Of a stretch of DNA of 64,000 bases, positions 42,302 through 53,030 are shown piece after piece. Origin of the DNA: Anthostomella pinea (Eukaryota; Ascomycota; Sordariomycetes; Xylariales; Xylariaceae). The stretch lies in NCBI GenBank assembly GCA_963556695.1, contig CAUWAG010000010.1, positions 3,906,001-3,970,000 of the forward strand, read 5' to 3'. The notes under the pieces are model-generated. The model saw only the letters and a program-made list of their open reading frames with translations, had not been told where the DNA came from and ran no database searches. Position 1 is the stretch's first letter, and the number at the start of each line of letters is the position of its first letter. A program made the position numbers and the translations under genes.

Positions 42302-43172
42302 ACTCCTTCACCTCTTCGACGATCCCGACGATGAGTGTACGATGATTCGATGAACGGAACAATGGATCGTGGGCGTCCGGAACAGATTTCTTGGGCATGG
42401 AATGATGGATTGACTCTTTGACGAGTCTTCCCTGGCGGCAGGCTTACAATACCCCTAAGATAGCCTTAGAATCAAGCTGCGGTTCATTGCCATTTCTACT
42501 GTCTTCATCGTGAATGTGCTGTGACATTGATTGTTGATTTTTGAGCCACTGCTGATCTTTAACATGACGGGATCTTTCCTTGACGATTATTAGCGAAGCT
42601 TACCATATCTATCTTTGCTTGATTGTATACTCCGAGATCACTACCGTTCATCCTCGCTCTAATGCACTGTGTCGACAATTCTATTACTTGCCTTTGTCTA
42701 TACCAGCATCTCATGCACTCCAGCACCCATGTCTCCAACGCCGGCATGACAAGATCGATACGTCTTCACATCACTTGCTGCATTGGCTGGTATCGATGAA
42801 GGTCTGGCGAGTGGTTTATATACGCAACGAATGGGCAACCCAATATTGGCGAGACTGACGAGACCTTCGGACTGTCACCTCTGAGCGTCTTCGTTCATTT
42901 TCTCTCAATCTACAACCTCCAACCTCTCGTGGCATTCGAGCAAGCTGCCAGCTGTGAAGTCAACACATTTCCCTTTTTGGAAGCACTACGCACGGGCCTT
43001 TGAAATTTCCCCACCCAAGCTTAGGACGACGGATGACCCATCTCAACGGCTAACAGGAACAGGTCTCCACTCACAACTTCAACCGCGAACTTCAACCGCG
43101 AACAACGAGTCTCACGCTGCCCTCTTCCGACGACCACGACCACGACCACGACCATCCGCCATACCCGTCACA
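42302..43172. other. Intergenic between grg-1 and the EBP-like gene
   Basis: It holds the 3' region of grg-1 and the promoter of the next gene. The plus-strand open frame from 42954 merely extends the EBP frame upstream of its better-placed ATG at 43173. Confidence 0.5.
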
Positions 43173-44018
43173 ATGGACAGCTTCAAAGACACCCTCCCAC
43201 CCGACCTCTTCGATCAGACGACCCTCGTCTCGCTCGCGTCGACCCTTGCCATCCTCGCCGTCGCGTATGAGGCGTCCCTCTACGCGCTCGACCGCAACAC
43301 GGCCGCCAGCCACCGCTTCCTCTTCATCTGGCACGCCTTCGACGCCCTGATCCACTTCTTCCTCGAGGGCAGCTTCCTGTACCACTGCTTCTTCTCGTGG
43401 ATGCCGCTGTCGAGCGTCTCGAACCCCCACGCCCTCGCCCCCACCGCCCACAACTTCCTCGGCTACACCGATCGCGCCTATGGATCCCAGGCCGGAGGTG
43501 AGAACCCCTTTGCCCAGCTGTGGATGGTCTACGCGAAGGCGGACCGTCGGTGGGCGGGCGCTGATCTGGTACGTCGAGTTTGTGCATGAGCGCTGCTAGC
43601 TATTCCTACTGCGCCCCCTCCGCGCCTCTACAACTGTGGTGGAAATGGCTTGCTAACACGTCGACCACACAACAAACAGACCGTGATCAGTCTCGAGCTC
43701 CTGACCGTCTTCGTCGCCGGCCCGCTCGCCTGCCTCGTCTGCTACGGCCTGGCCAAGAAGGACCCGCGGACCAACATCCTGATGATCGTGATCGCGACCA
43801 TGGAGCTCTACGGCGGGTTCATCACCTTCTGCCCCGAGTGGCTGACCCTGAACTACAACCTCGACACGAGCAATTGGATGTTCAAGTGGCTGTATCTGGT
43901 CTTCTTCAACATGCTGTGGGTTTTCATCCCGCTGTATGCTATCTGGGTCGCCGTGGAGGACATCAACCACGCGTTTGCTGTGAGGAGCAGATCTGCGGGT
44001 GCGAGGAAGACGAAGTGA
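43173..44018 (+). CDS. Emopamil-binding-like protein (EBP/EXPERA domain), probable sterol delta8-delta7 isomerase type
   Basis: Exons 43173-43568 and 43680-44018 give 244 residues; the ATG has an ACAATGG context. The EXPERA fold has four to five membrane helices and resides in the ER membrane. Conserved EBP features are visible: DALIHFFLEGSF (His61 and Glu65, corresponding to the isomerase active-site His and Glu), then FAQLWMVYAKADRRW, a membrane Glu in ISLELLTVFVAGPLA, MELYGGFITF, and FKWLYLVFFNMLWVFIP with the conserved Asn and Trp. The C-terminus is basic (ARKTK), an ER-retention-like KxK end. In sterol synthesis EBP moves a double bond from C8 to C7. Since fungi mainly use Erg2 for that step, this protein may act on another sterol. 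Confidence 0.88.
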
Positions 44019-44635
44019 GGCGGGGGTATTGGGGCGGTGCTTGAAACATAGAATAGCTTGAAGGCTTGGGTAGAATGCGAGGTCGGTCTGGATATTGCGT
44101 TGTCGAGCATTAACTGGCAAAGACGGCCATTCTCGGATACCTTTCAATACGGCGTGGTTCTACTCCAAGCCAACAATCATATCCCATAGGAAGCTTCAGA
44201 TTTGGCCTAATTGGGCAACCAGACCGTTGGCTTTATCAGACTCAGCTACACAGTATTTTCGCTTCACAATCAGTTCATTCAGTCATGGCTGACATTGTCA
44301 ATGAGAATACACTACAGTAGGATACTCGAGGGCAACTGAACTCCTCTTCGCGTACGGTAGAGACTCGGCACTTCACTCTGGCGTGTCCACGCGGTACCCC
44401 GACATACGCATACCAGTCCGGAATGCCTGCAGAGATAATCCGCCAGAATCCAGCCGACCAGGATAATAGCACAAGTGTAGCGAACGATATCCACGAGTGC
44501 TGCCGCCATCCATCCGCCCTTCCCGCACAAGGGGAGGGTCCCCAAGCCAGCCTCATCTCCGCCCTACGGAAGGAATCCATCCCCTCCATGTTCCCTCCAT
44601 CACCTACCCGCCAGCACCCCTCCCTACCTACTACC
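44019..44635. other. Convergent intergenic region
   Basis: It lies between two convergent genes. Short overlapping frames only; nothing recognised. Confidence 0.5.
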
Positions 44636-45472
44636 TCACAATCCCTGATAGACCTTGGGCTTTAGTTTGTCCTTCTCGGCCGCGCTCATGTCGTTGGGCC
44701 GCTCGCCCATCAGCCGCGGGTCTGTCACGAAGTGGATCGCGACGCGGTTGCGCACGAGCGCCAGCTCCCCATCGGCCAGCTGCGGTTGCGCGACCATGTT
44801 GACCTTGCTGTTGCTGTTGTCGTAAACTACTTGGGCGAGGGTGAGGGGCTGTCTGGTGGTGTTGGTGGTGGTGGTGGCGGTAGTGGCTTGCTGGTTGCGC
44901 GGATGGATGCCGGCGACGGCGGCCGTGCTGGTGTTGGTGGTGGTGGATGAGGTGATGCTGGTGGTGCTGGCATGGTGGCGCAGGGTGTGCGGAGTGTGAC
45001 TGACCGCTCTCATGGGGGAAGGCGCGGGCCGGCTTTGGTGGAGCGGTCTGCCCATGCCACCACCGCTGCTCTTGTTGCCGTAGATGTCCCAGAAGTTGTC
45101 CGGCATCGAAGCAGGCTGCTGCTGCTGCTGCTGATCTACGCCGTGGAAAGCCAAGAAGTGCCGGAACGCGGCGTCGCGGATGGCATCGAGAAGCGATGGC
45201 TGCCGCACGGGGTCGGTGTTCTCGTCTAGCTCGACGAGGGCGGAACGCGGCTGCTGCGTGAAGTAGTCGCTCAAGTCGAGCGCCGCGAAGCCGTTGCACG
45301 GCCCGAAGCCGTCTGAGCTGCAGTTGAGGTGTTGGAACTTCGCTAGGTAGACGTGGCTCGAGGGGTGGACGTGGACGGAGCCGGGCCGGGACCGGGTCGG
45401 GACATGTTGCCGGTTGGGGTTGGGGTTGTTGTTGGTGGTGGTGGTGGTGAAAGGGGTGTGATGGGCTCTCAA
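44636..45472 (-). CDS. Uncharacterised low-complexity protein, 278 residues
   Basis: A single open frame from ATG 45472. It has a Thr/Asn/Pro-rich N-terminus and a conserved-looking middle (HVYLAKFQHLNCSSDGFG; LLDAIRDAAFRHFLAFHGVD). A polyGln run and long Ser/Thr/His-rich tracts follow, and it closes with an ordered tail (LALVRNRVAIHFVTDPRL, MSAAEKDKLKPKVYQG). It is probably nuclear or cytosolic and largely disordered. No family is recognised. The frame is uninterrupted despite CAG/GTG microsatellite-like DNA, which argues that it is translated. Confidence 0.6.
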   Translation of the reverse strand: MRAHHTPFTTTTTNNNPNPNRQHVPTRSRPGSVHVHPSSHVYLAKFQHLNCSSDGFGPCNGFAALDLSDYFTQQPRSALVELDENTDPVRQPSLLDAIRDAAFRHFLAFHGVDQQQQQQPASMPDNFWDIYGNKSSGGGMGRPLHQSRPAPSPMRAVSHTPHTLRHHASTTSITSSTTTNTSTAAVAGIHPRNQQATTATTTTNTTRQPLTLAQVVYDNSNSKVNMVAQPQLADGELALVRNRVAIHFVTDPRLMGERPNDMSAAEKDKLKPKVYQGL

Positions 45473-46815
45473 GTGAGACGTGCCGAGTTGCTGGTCGATG
45501 GTCGATGGAGGGAGGGCGATGGTTGAGGTGTATTTGTGTGTGTGTGTGTTGGGTGAAGAAGAGAGAAGAGTTCCAGCTCAGGTTTACAAAGCGCGCTTTT
45601 GAAGGCTCTAGGCAGACTGCTTGTCGCGTTCGGATGTGTTCTCCAGCAACAAGGCCTCAAAGGCGTGTTGTTGAGGCATCTCTCCTGCATGAATGTTGAT
45701 CAGGCTCCTGCAGTTCAGGGGCGCGATAAGGAGGTCGTTGTGGTGGGTGCGTGCTGCTGGAGATAACCCAGGGCTATGCCTGATGGATGCTCGGAAGCGT
45801 TGTGTCTCTTTGTACTTCTCCCTAGGCAACACTGCTGTAATTCGCCACCGGTGAGATTGGATTCCGCTGCGGATGCCCCGGGGAAGCATGCGGGCACCTG
45901 CTGATCAAAGGGGTGGAAAGGAGACTCGATCATCAAGGGAGGATAAGTCAGAAAATCATATCAGTCTAAATCGGACCTTTGACGATGCGACTCCAAGACT
46001 ATGTTCTAGTCTCTTCTCAGGAGATAGTTTCGTGAGCGAGTAAGATCCTGTGTACTGCTGCTGCTTTATTCTATTTTCATGTAGGGGACTCATCTTGCTC
46101 GATTTACCCAAATCGTCCATCGAACTCCTGCTGTGTCTTTGACAAATATCTCTTTCCTCCTGCTATTAGCGGCGCAGCATACCCCGTCGATATTGTCAAT
46201 ATAGCTAGCCGCTTGACCGTATAAGCCCCAGATCTGTCTCGGTTAACCTTAAACATATGCCTTTGAAACGGGGGCCTTTTCCGACCGGGCCATCTTTCGA
46301 CACCGCTCTTGACGGTCATATACTCGCTATGTGCCCACGCGATCTGGATGGAACAAGTGGAAGGGCTGCTCTTCTGGATCCTCGATGGCGTCTCCAACGT
46401 CATGGTCGCTGCGTCGTCCTGACAGCCCTCATGCCGTGAGGACGAAATGGTGTGATCACCGCGGCTTAGTCCTTCCAATACCTGGTGATCCTGTCTCTTC
46501 CTGTCAAGTTCTCACCAGAGCCCTGTTCTGTGTTGAGTGTGGTACTAGGTAAGTCGGATCAGTCTCAAGCCGTGTCTCCCGTGCCTTTGTTCGGTTTCTA
46601 TCATACTACAAAGCCCGCGACCCAATGCGATTGTGTAGTGAACAAAGGGTTGTCCACGCCTTAGTACACGTACCAAACAATGCTATTGACTGCAGCGGAG
46701 TACAGTAGTACTACTGCCCATAAATCCATTCAAGGTCACCGTTCAGAGCGGCCCATCTACTACAAGCCCTCGAACTCATCCTTCCCGTACGTCTGCTGTA
46801 GTAGCAGTCGCAAGC
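45473..46815. other. Intergenic; no supported gene
   Basis: It includes the presumed 5' leader of the minus-strand gene, with a (TG)n run near 45535-45549. The remaining frames are short and unsupported. Confidence 0.45.
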
Positions 46816-47190
46816 ATGTCTGAGTACTCTGACTCTACGTTCGAGTCCTTTGACTCCACGTCTGAGGACTCTGACTCTGACTCTGCGTCTCAGTACTCTG
46901 ACCCTGACCCTACTCCCGGATCAGAATCAAAGCACATATATCTCTTCGAGCTTCGCCACCTCTCCTGCCAACCCCGCCCGGCTTTATGGGAACGTTCGGA
47001 CTGCGCCCAAGTGAAGTCGGCCAACCTATCGGCGTGTTTCGAATATCACAATCCTCAATACGAGTCCAGAGACGACAGAGCGCCTTCGATCGACGAGGTC
47101 GTTAGGCATCTCGCTGCAGAGCACTATTCGTATCACCATCCTGGCACACCGTACAACGCGCTGTGGATTGTCAGGTCGAGAATCTGTTAG
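46816..47190 (+). CDS. Uncharacterised acidic protein, 124 residues
   Basis: It starts MSEYSDSTFESFDSTSEDSD, an acidic Ser/Asp-rich stretch, then has an ordered half with HIYLFELRHLSCQP and VVRHLAAEHYSYHHPG. The ATG follows a tidy leader. No family is recognised; a short single-exon fungal orphan is the likely class. Confidence 0.5.
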   Translation: MSEYSDSTFESFDSTSEDSDSDSASQYSDPDPTPGSESKHIYLFELRHLSCQPRPALWERSDCAQVKSANLSACFEYHNPQYESRDDRAPSIDEVVRHLAAEHYSYHHPGTPYNALWIVRSRIC

Positions 47191-47491
47191 CAGAATGCAC
47201 CTGATTCTGCGTATGAGATAGGGTTACAGGTGACTGGGCAAGATCTCGCGCTGGTACGGAATAGGGGTTATATTGACTGGATTGAGGTTGTCCTTGCCAC
47301 GAAATAGAGGAGTACTCATGTAGAAAACCTTGGCTACTATCATGACACGTTATTAATACTGTTAATAAATGCGGCATGAAAATATTTTATAATAAGTGCT
47401 GTTTGATAACATTTTATATGACGGAGGAGGCCTCCGCCCGCCTATCATTGAATTATTTACTACGAAACCATTACCACTGTATCCTGCGCTC

Positions 47492-48163
47492 TCAAATCGA
47501 CTCATCCATCCCCGCGTAGGGCCTTGACCCGTTGAAAGTCGGTGGCGGTGGTCTCAATATAGACGCAAGGGGTGAGCTGGTCTCTGCCAAAAACCCGTCT
47601 ATCCACTGAGGAACCCTCTCGTGTGCTTTCGGGTTCTGGGCCATCATGTACGAAAGAAGCCTGACCACGTCCCCTTGCAATTGCTCGTGCTCCCTCACGA
47701 GCTGCCTATGCTCCTCGGCGATGCGGTGGTGACACAGCTGGCCTTCGGTTCCTATACATGAACACTGCGTCGTGTCTCCTTCATCGTCCTTGGTTAATCT
47801 GTTCATGAGCCTCGAGTAGAATGCCTCTCGCGCCGCCTCAGTCGAGAAGGCCGCAGGGATATTGGCCTGCTGGTTCCATAAATGAGACTGTTGCATGGCT
47901 GTAACAGGTTGATTTTGAGAGAACGGGTTGTGTGGTTGGTGGTGGTGCTGTTCGGTATGGTGGGTGTTACCGCGCTTCCGCTTGAGGTGGAAGTCCGGGT
48001 CGAAGTTGATGCCCTTGTAGTTATTGTTCATCGGGTGACCACCACCGCCAGAACTCCCGCCAGTGCTCTGGCTACGGTTCCGCTTTTGGGAAGATGATCC
48101 ATGGTTATTCTGTGCTCCCCCTCCCCACCTGTTGGAATTGTGTCCTCCGTATTGTAACGACAT
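47492..48163 (-). CDS. Uncharacterised Gly/Asn/His-rich protein, 223 residues
   Basis: The start is taken at the ATG of MSLQYGGHNSNRWGGG (48163). The open frame extends upstream to 48328, but that part looks like leader. The N-terminal 110 residues are Gly/Ser/Asn/His-rich with a basic KRKRGN motif, a possible nuclear signal. The C-terminal half has a Cys/His motif CSCIGTEGQLCHH and a helical HRIAEEHRQLVREHEQLQGD stretch, then a proline-rich end. No family is recognised. Confidence 0.55.
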   Translation of the reverse strand: MSLQYGGHNSNRWGGGAQNNHGSSSQKRNRSQSTGGSSGGGGHPMNNNYKGINFDPDFHLKRKRGNTHHTEQHHHQPHNPFSQNQPVTAMQQSHLWNQQANIPAAFSTEAAREAFYSRLMNRLTKDDEGDTTQCSCIGTEGQLCHHRIAEEHRQLVREHEQLQGDVVRLLSYMMAQNPKAHERVPQWIDGFLAETSSPLASILRPPPPTFNGSRPYAGMDESI

Positions 48164-48921
48164 TGATGACCAACAATCAAGAAGTGCAGTATGTCCAACA
48201 GGAAACCAGATCGATCCAGTCGAGTAGCGTATCGAAAGAATGAAATAATTTTCAAACGGGTCAGTGTGTGAGAGCGGAACAAATGCTCCCTCAAATGATT
48301 GACGGCGGGAACGCCTATTTATGAACATTGCCTCTTAGGTCGGACGTTGTCTTTGTCTCTTTCTTCAATGAAAGAAGTTTGTAATAAGGAATAAAAGGCG
48401 AAGACCCAGGCCAATTTGATCTTTGTTGACTTGCTCGAAAATAACAACCGTCATTATGTACCTACAAGAACATTGTTCATGTCCTCGCTTCTCAGTGTGA
48501 TGGCCGGTTGTGAGGTACAGCAAAGAGCTGAACATCTACGGTTACGGAGCCTACATGTAGCTTCTCACCGTCAGGCTGGCACCAATTTTTCGGATCACGG
48601 GTTTTGTCTCGCGTCACCTGGGCGGCGTGGCTGTGGTTGAGTAGGCCAACCCTCTCAACGTTATCACACAGAGGCTCCCATTATATAACGAACGTACTGC
48701 CGATAAGATCAGGTGCAGCTCAGGTTTCGCAGCCAGGAACACATCGCAGCTATGATCCGAAGTCGAGGCCGACAGCCGAGTTCTAAGCTAACCATCGGCC
48801 GTGGAATCAATTCATAGGGAGTCAGCATCTCATATGAAGAGAACGGAATTTCCTTGCCAAGAGACCATCTTCAGTCGATCGAGGTCTCCAATAGCCAAAA
48901 GCAGGCTCAAAGCTAGTCACA

Positions 48922-49041
48922 ATGAATATGCTCATACGTTTTGTGGCCAGCCTTCTGGCCTCGACGGCTCTTGTGTCTGCTCGGCCCCAAGCCCGCGCCC
49001 TTTACGATGGGTGTGAAAGTGTCAGACAGTTCATACCATGA
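48922..49041 (+). CDS. Small signal-peptide ORF, truncated by SINE copy B
   Basis: It begins MNMLIRFVASLLASTALVSA, a textbook secretory signal, followed by RPQARALYDGCES and a stop (TGA 49039-49041) created exactly at the SINE junction. Skipping the SINE, the frame would run on about 20 more codons to a TGA, adding two Cys. That downstream part overlaps an unrelated dispersed repeat, so the original C-terminus is unclear. It may be a small secreted (effector-like) protein or only a chance ORF. Confidence 0.35.
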   Translation: MNMLIRFVASLLASTALVSARPQARALYDGCESVRQFIP

Positions 49042-49611
49042 CGGCCGTATGGCGCAATGGTCAAATGCGCCTGGTTGTGTTCTCGTTTGTGCGGTGGGCG
49101 ACGAGAACAAGTGGGTTCGAATCCTGCTACGGCCCCCTTTCTAACCCGGCTTATGCGAGTCGACAACCAGCACACGACAGTGGAAAGGCCCCATTATCGC
49201 AGAGCCCGATAGCCAAGCAGCTTGTCTCCATAATACCCATTCCTGCGAGGTTTTTCCCCTTATGATTTCCCTCGCCAGCAGATAATAAACACCTGCTTTA
49301 TTCATTAATACGATATATATCGAACGGCTACTGGAACGATATATACACCAGAGGACTAAGGTCCACTGGGTCGCTTTGTCACTAGACAGGAGGTTTTTCT
49401 GACAGAATCATGCTTGGATATTGACTAAAACCATCTGGTCACTCCAGGTTGGTACCGCTACAGCGAGGATGGGCTCGTGCGCGGATCTGAATGAATCTAG
49501 ACTGACACCTCTACAACCTTGCGATGCAATGGCTCTGGGAGGCGTGGTTTGCCCTGTTGAGGGACTGCACCCACGATAAATAAAATCAATCAATCAATCA
49601 ATCAATCAATC
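49041..49611 (+). mobile_element. tRNA-derived SINE, copy B (571 bp)
   Basis: The tRNA-like head (49043-49134, 92 nt) has perfect acceptor pairing GGCCGTA/TACGGCC, box A TGGCGCAATGG (49050-49060), box B GGTTCGAATCC (49114-49124), and an extra 8-bp helix GTTCTCGT/ACGAGAAC where an anticodon arm is expected. The body shows C-to-T type differences from the other copies (for example ATTAATACGATATATAT against ACCAATGCGACATATAT). The LINE-like tail starts near 49443 and ends in about eight AATC units. Target duplications AGTTCATACCATG (49028-49040) and AGTTCATGCCATG (49612-49624) differ at one base. Confidence 0.9.
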
Positions 49612-49636
49612 AGTTCATGCCATGGCGAGAGCGACT

Positions 49637-49784
49637 GATTTCGTGTTCCCAACCCAGCAGATTGAGATGGTGTCGATGATGTGGAATCAATTCAGGCTCT
49701 GCCGTAACCTTGAGTAAATTAACGACGGGGTTTTTTTTTCCTTTTTTTTCTTCGTGGCTCACGGCTGAAATCTGTTCGTCTTCT
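49637..49784 (-). repeat. Dispersed repeat, copy 2
   Basis: Its reverse complement matches 15131-15264 over the GACGAACAGA block, the TTCAGCC(A/G)TGAGCCAC block, an A-rich run, CTCAAGGTT(A/G)CGGC and CTGGG(T/A)TGGGAACACGAA. Translated on the minus strand it reads EDEQISAVSHEE and HRHHLNLLGWEHE, so it may derive from a coding element, but the family is unknown. Confidence 0.6.
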
Positions 49785-50559
49785 CGCTCACCCTCTGTGT
49801 GTATGGGGTCTACTAGGGGTTTAGTTTCTCTACAATACAGGCGATAGATTAAAGAATAAACCAGCCTTTTTTGATTGAAGATGTCCCTAGGCGGTGGTAT
49901 GACAGACTTGTCAGAATTGTAGCATTCTAGACCCCTATGCGAAGTCTGAACGCCACCAACCATGGTGGCCACCTGATAAGGTTCCATCTTAAGAGTCAAT
50001 ACGCATAGTTTCTTCTTTTGCTGCGTATATATATATATATCTCTAAGCCCTCTTTGCCCAGCTTTGACATTCCACATCCCTCCTCTCTCCTCAGAACGCT
50101 CTGCATGGACATGTTCCCTATTCACCACCTTGGACCCAACACCGAACGTCATTGCGGCGCGACTCAAAGTCGCACATCAGCCACAGCTGTACGCGGCTTT
50201 ACCAAACCTTCACTAGTCACCAGTCTTTATTAGCAATAACAGCTTGTGGGGGGCAGGTCTGAGAATGCCTAATCCTCTGCGTTGGTTGAAGGACATCGTC
50301 CAATCCGTCAGATCGTCAAAGCGTCACCGAGCCTAAGACTGTTGTTACCAAAGGCAGATAAGGGCGACTCCGGGGACCGGACGCGAGCTTTCGAAGACAA
50401 GTCTGATATTGCACATCGAGAATCCCCCATTATCAAGTCAGAACAAGACACTCCCCAGCACGATGTTGGCATGCACGCCACCTACTGTCATCGCCGCTCA
50501 GCCCTAGATCATCAAGATCAATTTCGAAGGAATTGGAGACGACAGCGAAGGAGAAAGTC
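49785..50559. other. No supported gene
   Basis: Contains a short (TA)n run near 50027-50040. The plus-strand frame 50282-50653 overlaps the next gene out of frame and is disregarded. Confidence 0.4.
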
Positions 50560-51504
50560 ATGCCACCAGAGTCTTCAACAGACGACTACGACTTGCCCAA
50601 TTACGACTCTGCAGTGGCGAATGCAGACCACCAACTTCAACCCGAGCACATGACACCTTGGGGGCCATTTCACGATCAGAGCCAGGCTACAACTCAGTAC
50701 AACGTTACGAGTCCATCTACACATGGCAACATGGAGCGAAAGATAGCTCTCTTGCACAAGCACGGAGCGGCCCCATTGAATGGAAGCAAAGTCTCGATGG
50801 AACCGGACACCATAAGTGAATCAAATGGCAGCGCATCGATGAATCCTATCCATAACAACAAACGGACGAGCACGAGCAGTGCACACAGCGAGGAATCAAA
50901 CGTACTAACCGAGGCCGAGGATGGGTTGAAAGACTTATGAGTATAGTTCCACAAGAACAGCAGCGCGGCAGAGCAACGAATATTGGATCTTCACGTAGAA
51001 CTGATACGAGCTCAAGTGACAAGAGCGGTTGGGCGTGAGATGCACCAAGCCATCGGAAATCAAGCTGGTCCCATCAAAGCCAAAAACAGCGAACTAGCCC
51101 ACCAAATGAACCTGGAGAAGAGGCAGGCTATGGTGAAAGCTTTGGTCACCAAACAAATTTACAAAATGAGAATGCTGGATGTCAGGGAGAAGGACCTGTC
51201 TTACTTGATCGAAGAGCTGGCGAAACCCCCCTTGACCAAGCTGTCTATTCCGACGATAGCTACGCCAAATCAAAAATCCGATTATTTCGTCAAGAGGGCC
51301 CCTGTCGATGCCGTCTCTGACCTCGCTTTTGTCAATGATTGGCTCGTAAAGGACATCACCAAACACCCTCATATGTGGGACCGCGAAGGCTGCGAGGGCG
51401 TCTGCGATAAACTGTCCTGGCTTCAAAGAGAGATAACGAGGGCTGAGACTGCAGTCAAGAAGAAGGCAAGTGAACGTACCGTGTTGAAAGACCAGGGGAA
51501 GTAG
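50560..51504 (+). pseudogene. Uncharacterised helical/coiled-coil protein with two nonsense codons
   Basis: One frame runs from ATG 50560 (MPPESSTDDYDLPNYDS) to TAG 51504, with TGA at 50938-50940 and TAG at 50944-50946. Restoring neither, the segments on both sides read as one protein: a Ser/Asn-rich N-terminus, then helices such as SSAAEQRILDLHVELIRAQV and LVTKQIYKMRMLDVREKDL, and an ordered end with KHPHMWDREGCEGVCDKLSW. Both stops can come from single C-to-T changes. No family is recognised. Confidence 0.5.
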
Positions 51505-52119
51505 GGCCACCGGCGCATCGCAAGTTTGGATAATTACAGCTGCTTCAAGCTCCAAGCTCCAAGCCGCATATATCATTTGAAGTATTATGCCTCTCACATT
51601 ACCCGATCATAACATAGCTACACTGAACCCTCATAAGTCTCCGTACACCCCTCATTCGCCAAACCATAGGTGCGTTTATTATAAATGGAACAAGAACGCT
51701 GGGGAAAAAAATTAAACATGACTCTACAGCTATGAGCTGCTTATTCCTATCTGCTTGTTTTAGTATTTCCAAATTTTCACGTCTGATCTAGAATTCTTGT
51801 ACTACGGCGCGTACGGAGACTTAAAAGGGCTGAGTGCACGTCACTATATCACTATTTGGTTAATTATAAATCCATCCGTCCCAGCACTCCGTGCCCATGG
51901 TTTGGATCTGATAAACTGAGGTAGATTTAGCATATAGATCTGCAAGTGCTCGACTGTTGTTACCAGCTTATGAGTTACGGACTTCTATGTACGCAAATTG
52001 CCTATCGGATCTGAGGATCTCGAAGGGGAACGGGACTGTGTATTCTCTGCCCCAAGGTTACCAAGTAAGCTGGGTCCAAATTCCAATCATTTTTCTGTGA
52101 CCGCCCTCACCATCGTCCC
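51505..52119. other. Intergenic, containing repeat copy 2
   Basis: Apart from the repeat at 51735-51836 nothing is recognised. Confidence 0.5.
51735..51836 (+). repeat. Diverged 100-bp repeat, copy 2
   Basis: It matches 36325-36424 in order and spacing: GCTTATTCCTATCTGCTT, TTTTCACGTCTG, GGCGCGTACGG, TTAAAAGGGCTGAGTG. Differences are scattered and mainly transitions. Confidence 0.55.
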
Positions 52120-53030
52120 TCACGTCCGAAGTAGCTGCCCTTCTTCAGCCATGACCTGCAGCAGCTTCGAGATGCTCTTCACAGAAATGCCCGCAATGAC
52201 CGCACCTCCTCGCTCAGAGCAGCTAGGGTCGAAAGAAGCCAACGTGAGCGCCTCCGGTATGATAGTTTTTGGTAACATAGCAGCAATGCCTTGCAGATCG
52301 TCTCCAGTCAGGCCACCAGACGCGGCGAATCTATTCGCCTTTCCGCAAGATCCCGAGTCCAAGGAGTCGAGATCCCAGTGCACTATGGCCCGCCTGGGAG
52401 CCTCAAGCTGGCCAAGGATGCTCTGCAGCGCTTTCGCGTAGCTCTGAGACGGCGGACTATCGCCCCAAACTACCTTGAGGCAGCCTCCTGTAGCCTCCGT
52501 CGCTCCACGTCTGAGACGTCCCGGACACCGCAGAACACGACCCTGTCTTTCCGCATGGGCTGAAAACCAGGTATGGAAGACGTCAACCCCTTCCAGCTCT
52601 CGCCCGTCAGCATCGAGACACCCATCGCGTCGAAGTAGCCGCTCTCCAGTGTATCGGGGTTATGGTAGTCGTCGTGCGCATCGTGCCATATGATACCCAG
52701 CTCGCCGTGCGGTACGGCTCCTGCGGTCAGGCCTGCGAAAACGCCCACGCTGCTGTTGCAGTTGCCTGCCAGGACGATTGGAAAGCTTCTGCTCGCTCGG
52801 GCTGCCTTGACTGCCGCCGCAATGCGACGTAAGAGCTCGAAGCTCCGTCCGATCTCACCCTCGAAGTCGTTTACTGGATCTATCGTGGTAGTCGAGAAGG
52901 AGATGCCATGCGACTCTATTACTTCGCGTATGCCAGCGTCGAGAATGGCTCGAGGTCCATTGCCAACCCCTTGGTCTTGTTTGCCGACATGGTAGGGACA
53001 AAGGATGAGATCAACACCGCGGTATGCCAT
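52120..53030 (-). pseudogene. Arginase/ureohydrolase-family protein with one frameshift
   Basis: From ATG 53030 (MAYRGVDLILCPYHVG) the frame has a Rossmann-like arginase fold: IVLAGNCNSSVG (about 87-95), GIIWHDAHDDYHNP (112-125) and GYFDAMGVSMLTG. A one-base shift lies near 52495-52510. The next frame then continues with CLKVVWGD and HWDLDSLDSGSC, then ASGGLT, to the stop at 52120. The DAHDD and DLDSLD motifs keep the Asp/His ligands of the second and third metal sites. The usual GGDHS motif is AGNCNS, so one manganese ligand (His) is missing or replaced by Cys/Asn. Total length of about 303 residues fits the family. The frameshift could be a real break or an assembly error. The substrate is unknown; it need not be arginine. 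Confidence 0.8.

Noticed and set aside
44631..45299. Second minus-strand ORF of 222 codons, Arg/Ala/His-rich
   Set aside because: It overlaps the 278-residue frame out of register and has the composition of a shifted low-complexity frame.
49043..49134. Functional intron-containing tRNA gene
   Set aside because: The same 92-nt unit occurs three times, each time at the 5' end of a 550-570-bp element with target duplications, and the middle forms an 8-bp helix rather than an anticodon arm. It is a SINE head.
49610..50167. 185-codon minus-strand ORF as a real gene
   Set aside because: It spans a dispersed repeat and the SINE edge, includes homopolymer-encoded Lys runs and a (TA)n tract, and has no recognised domain.
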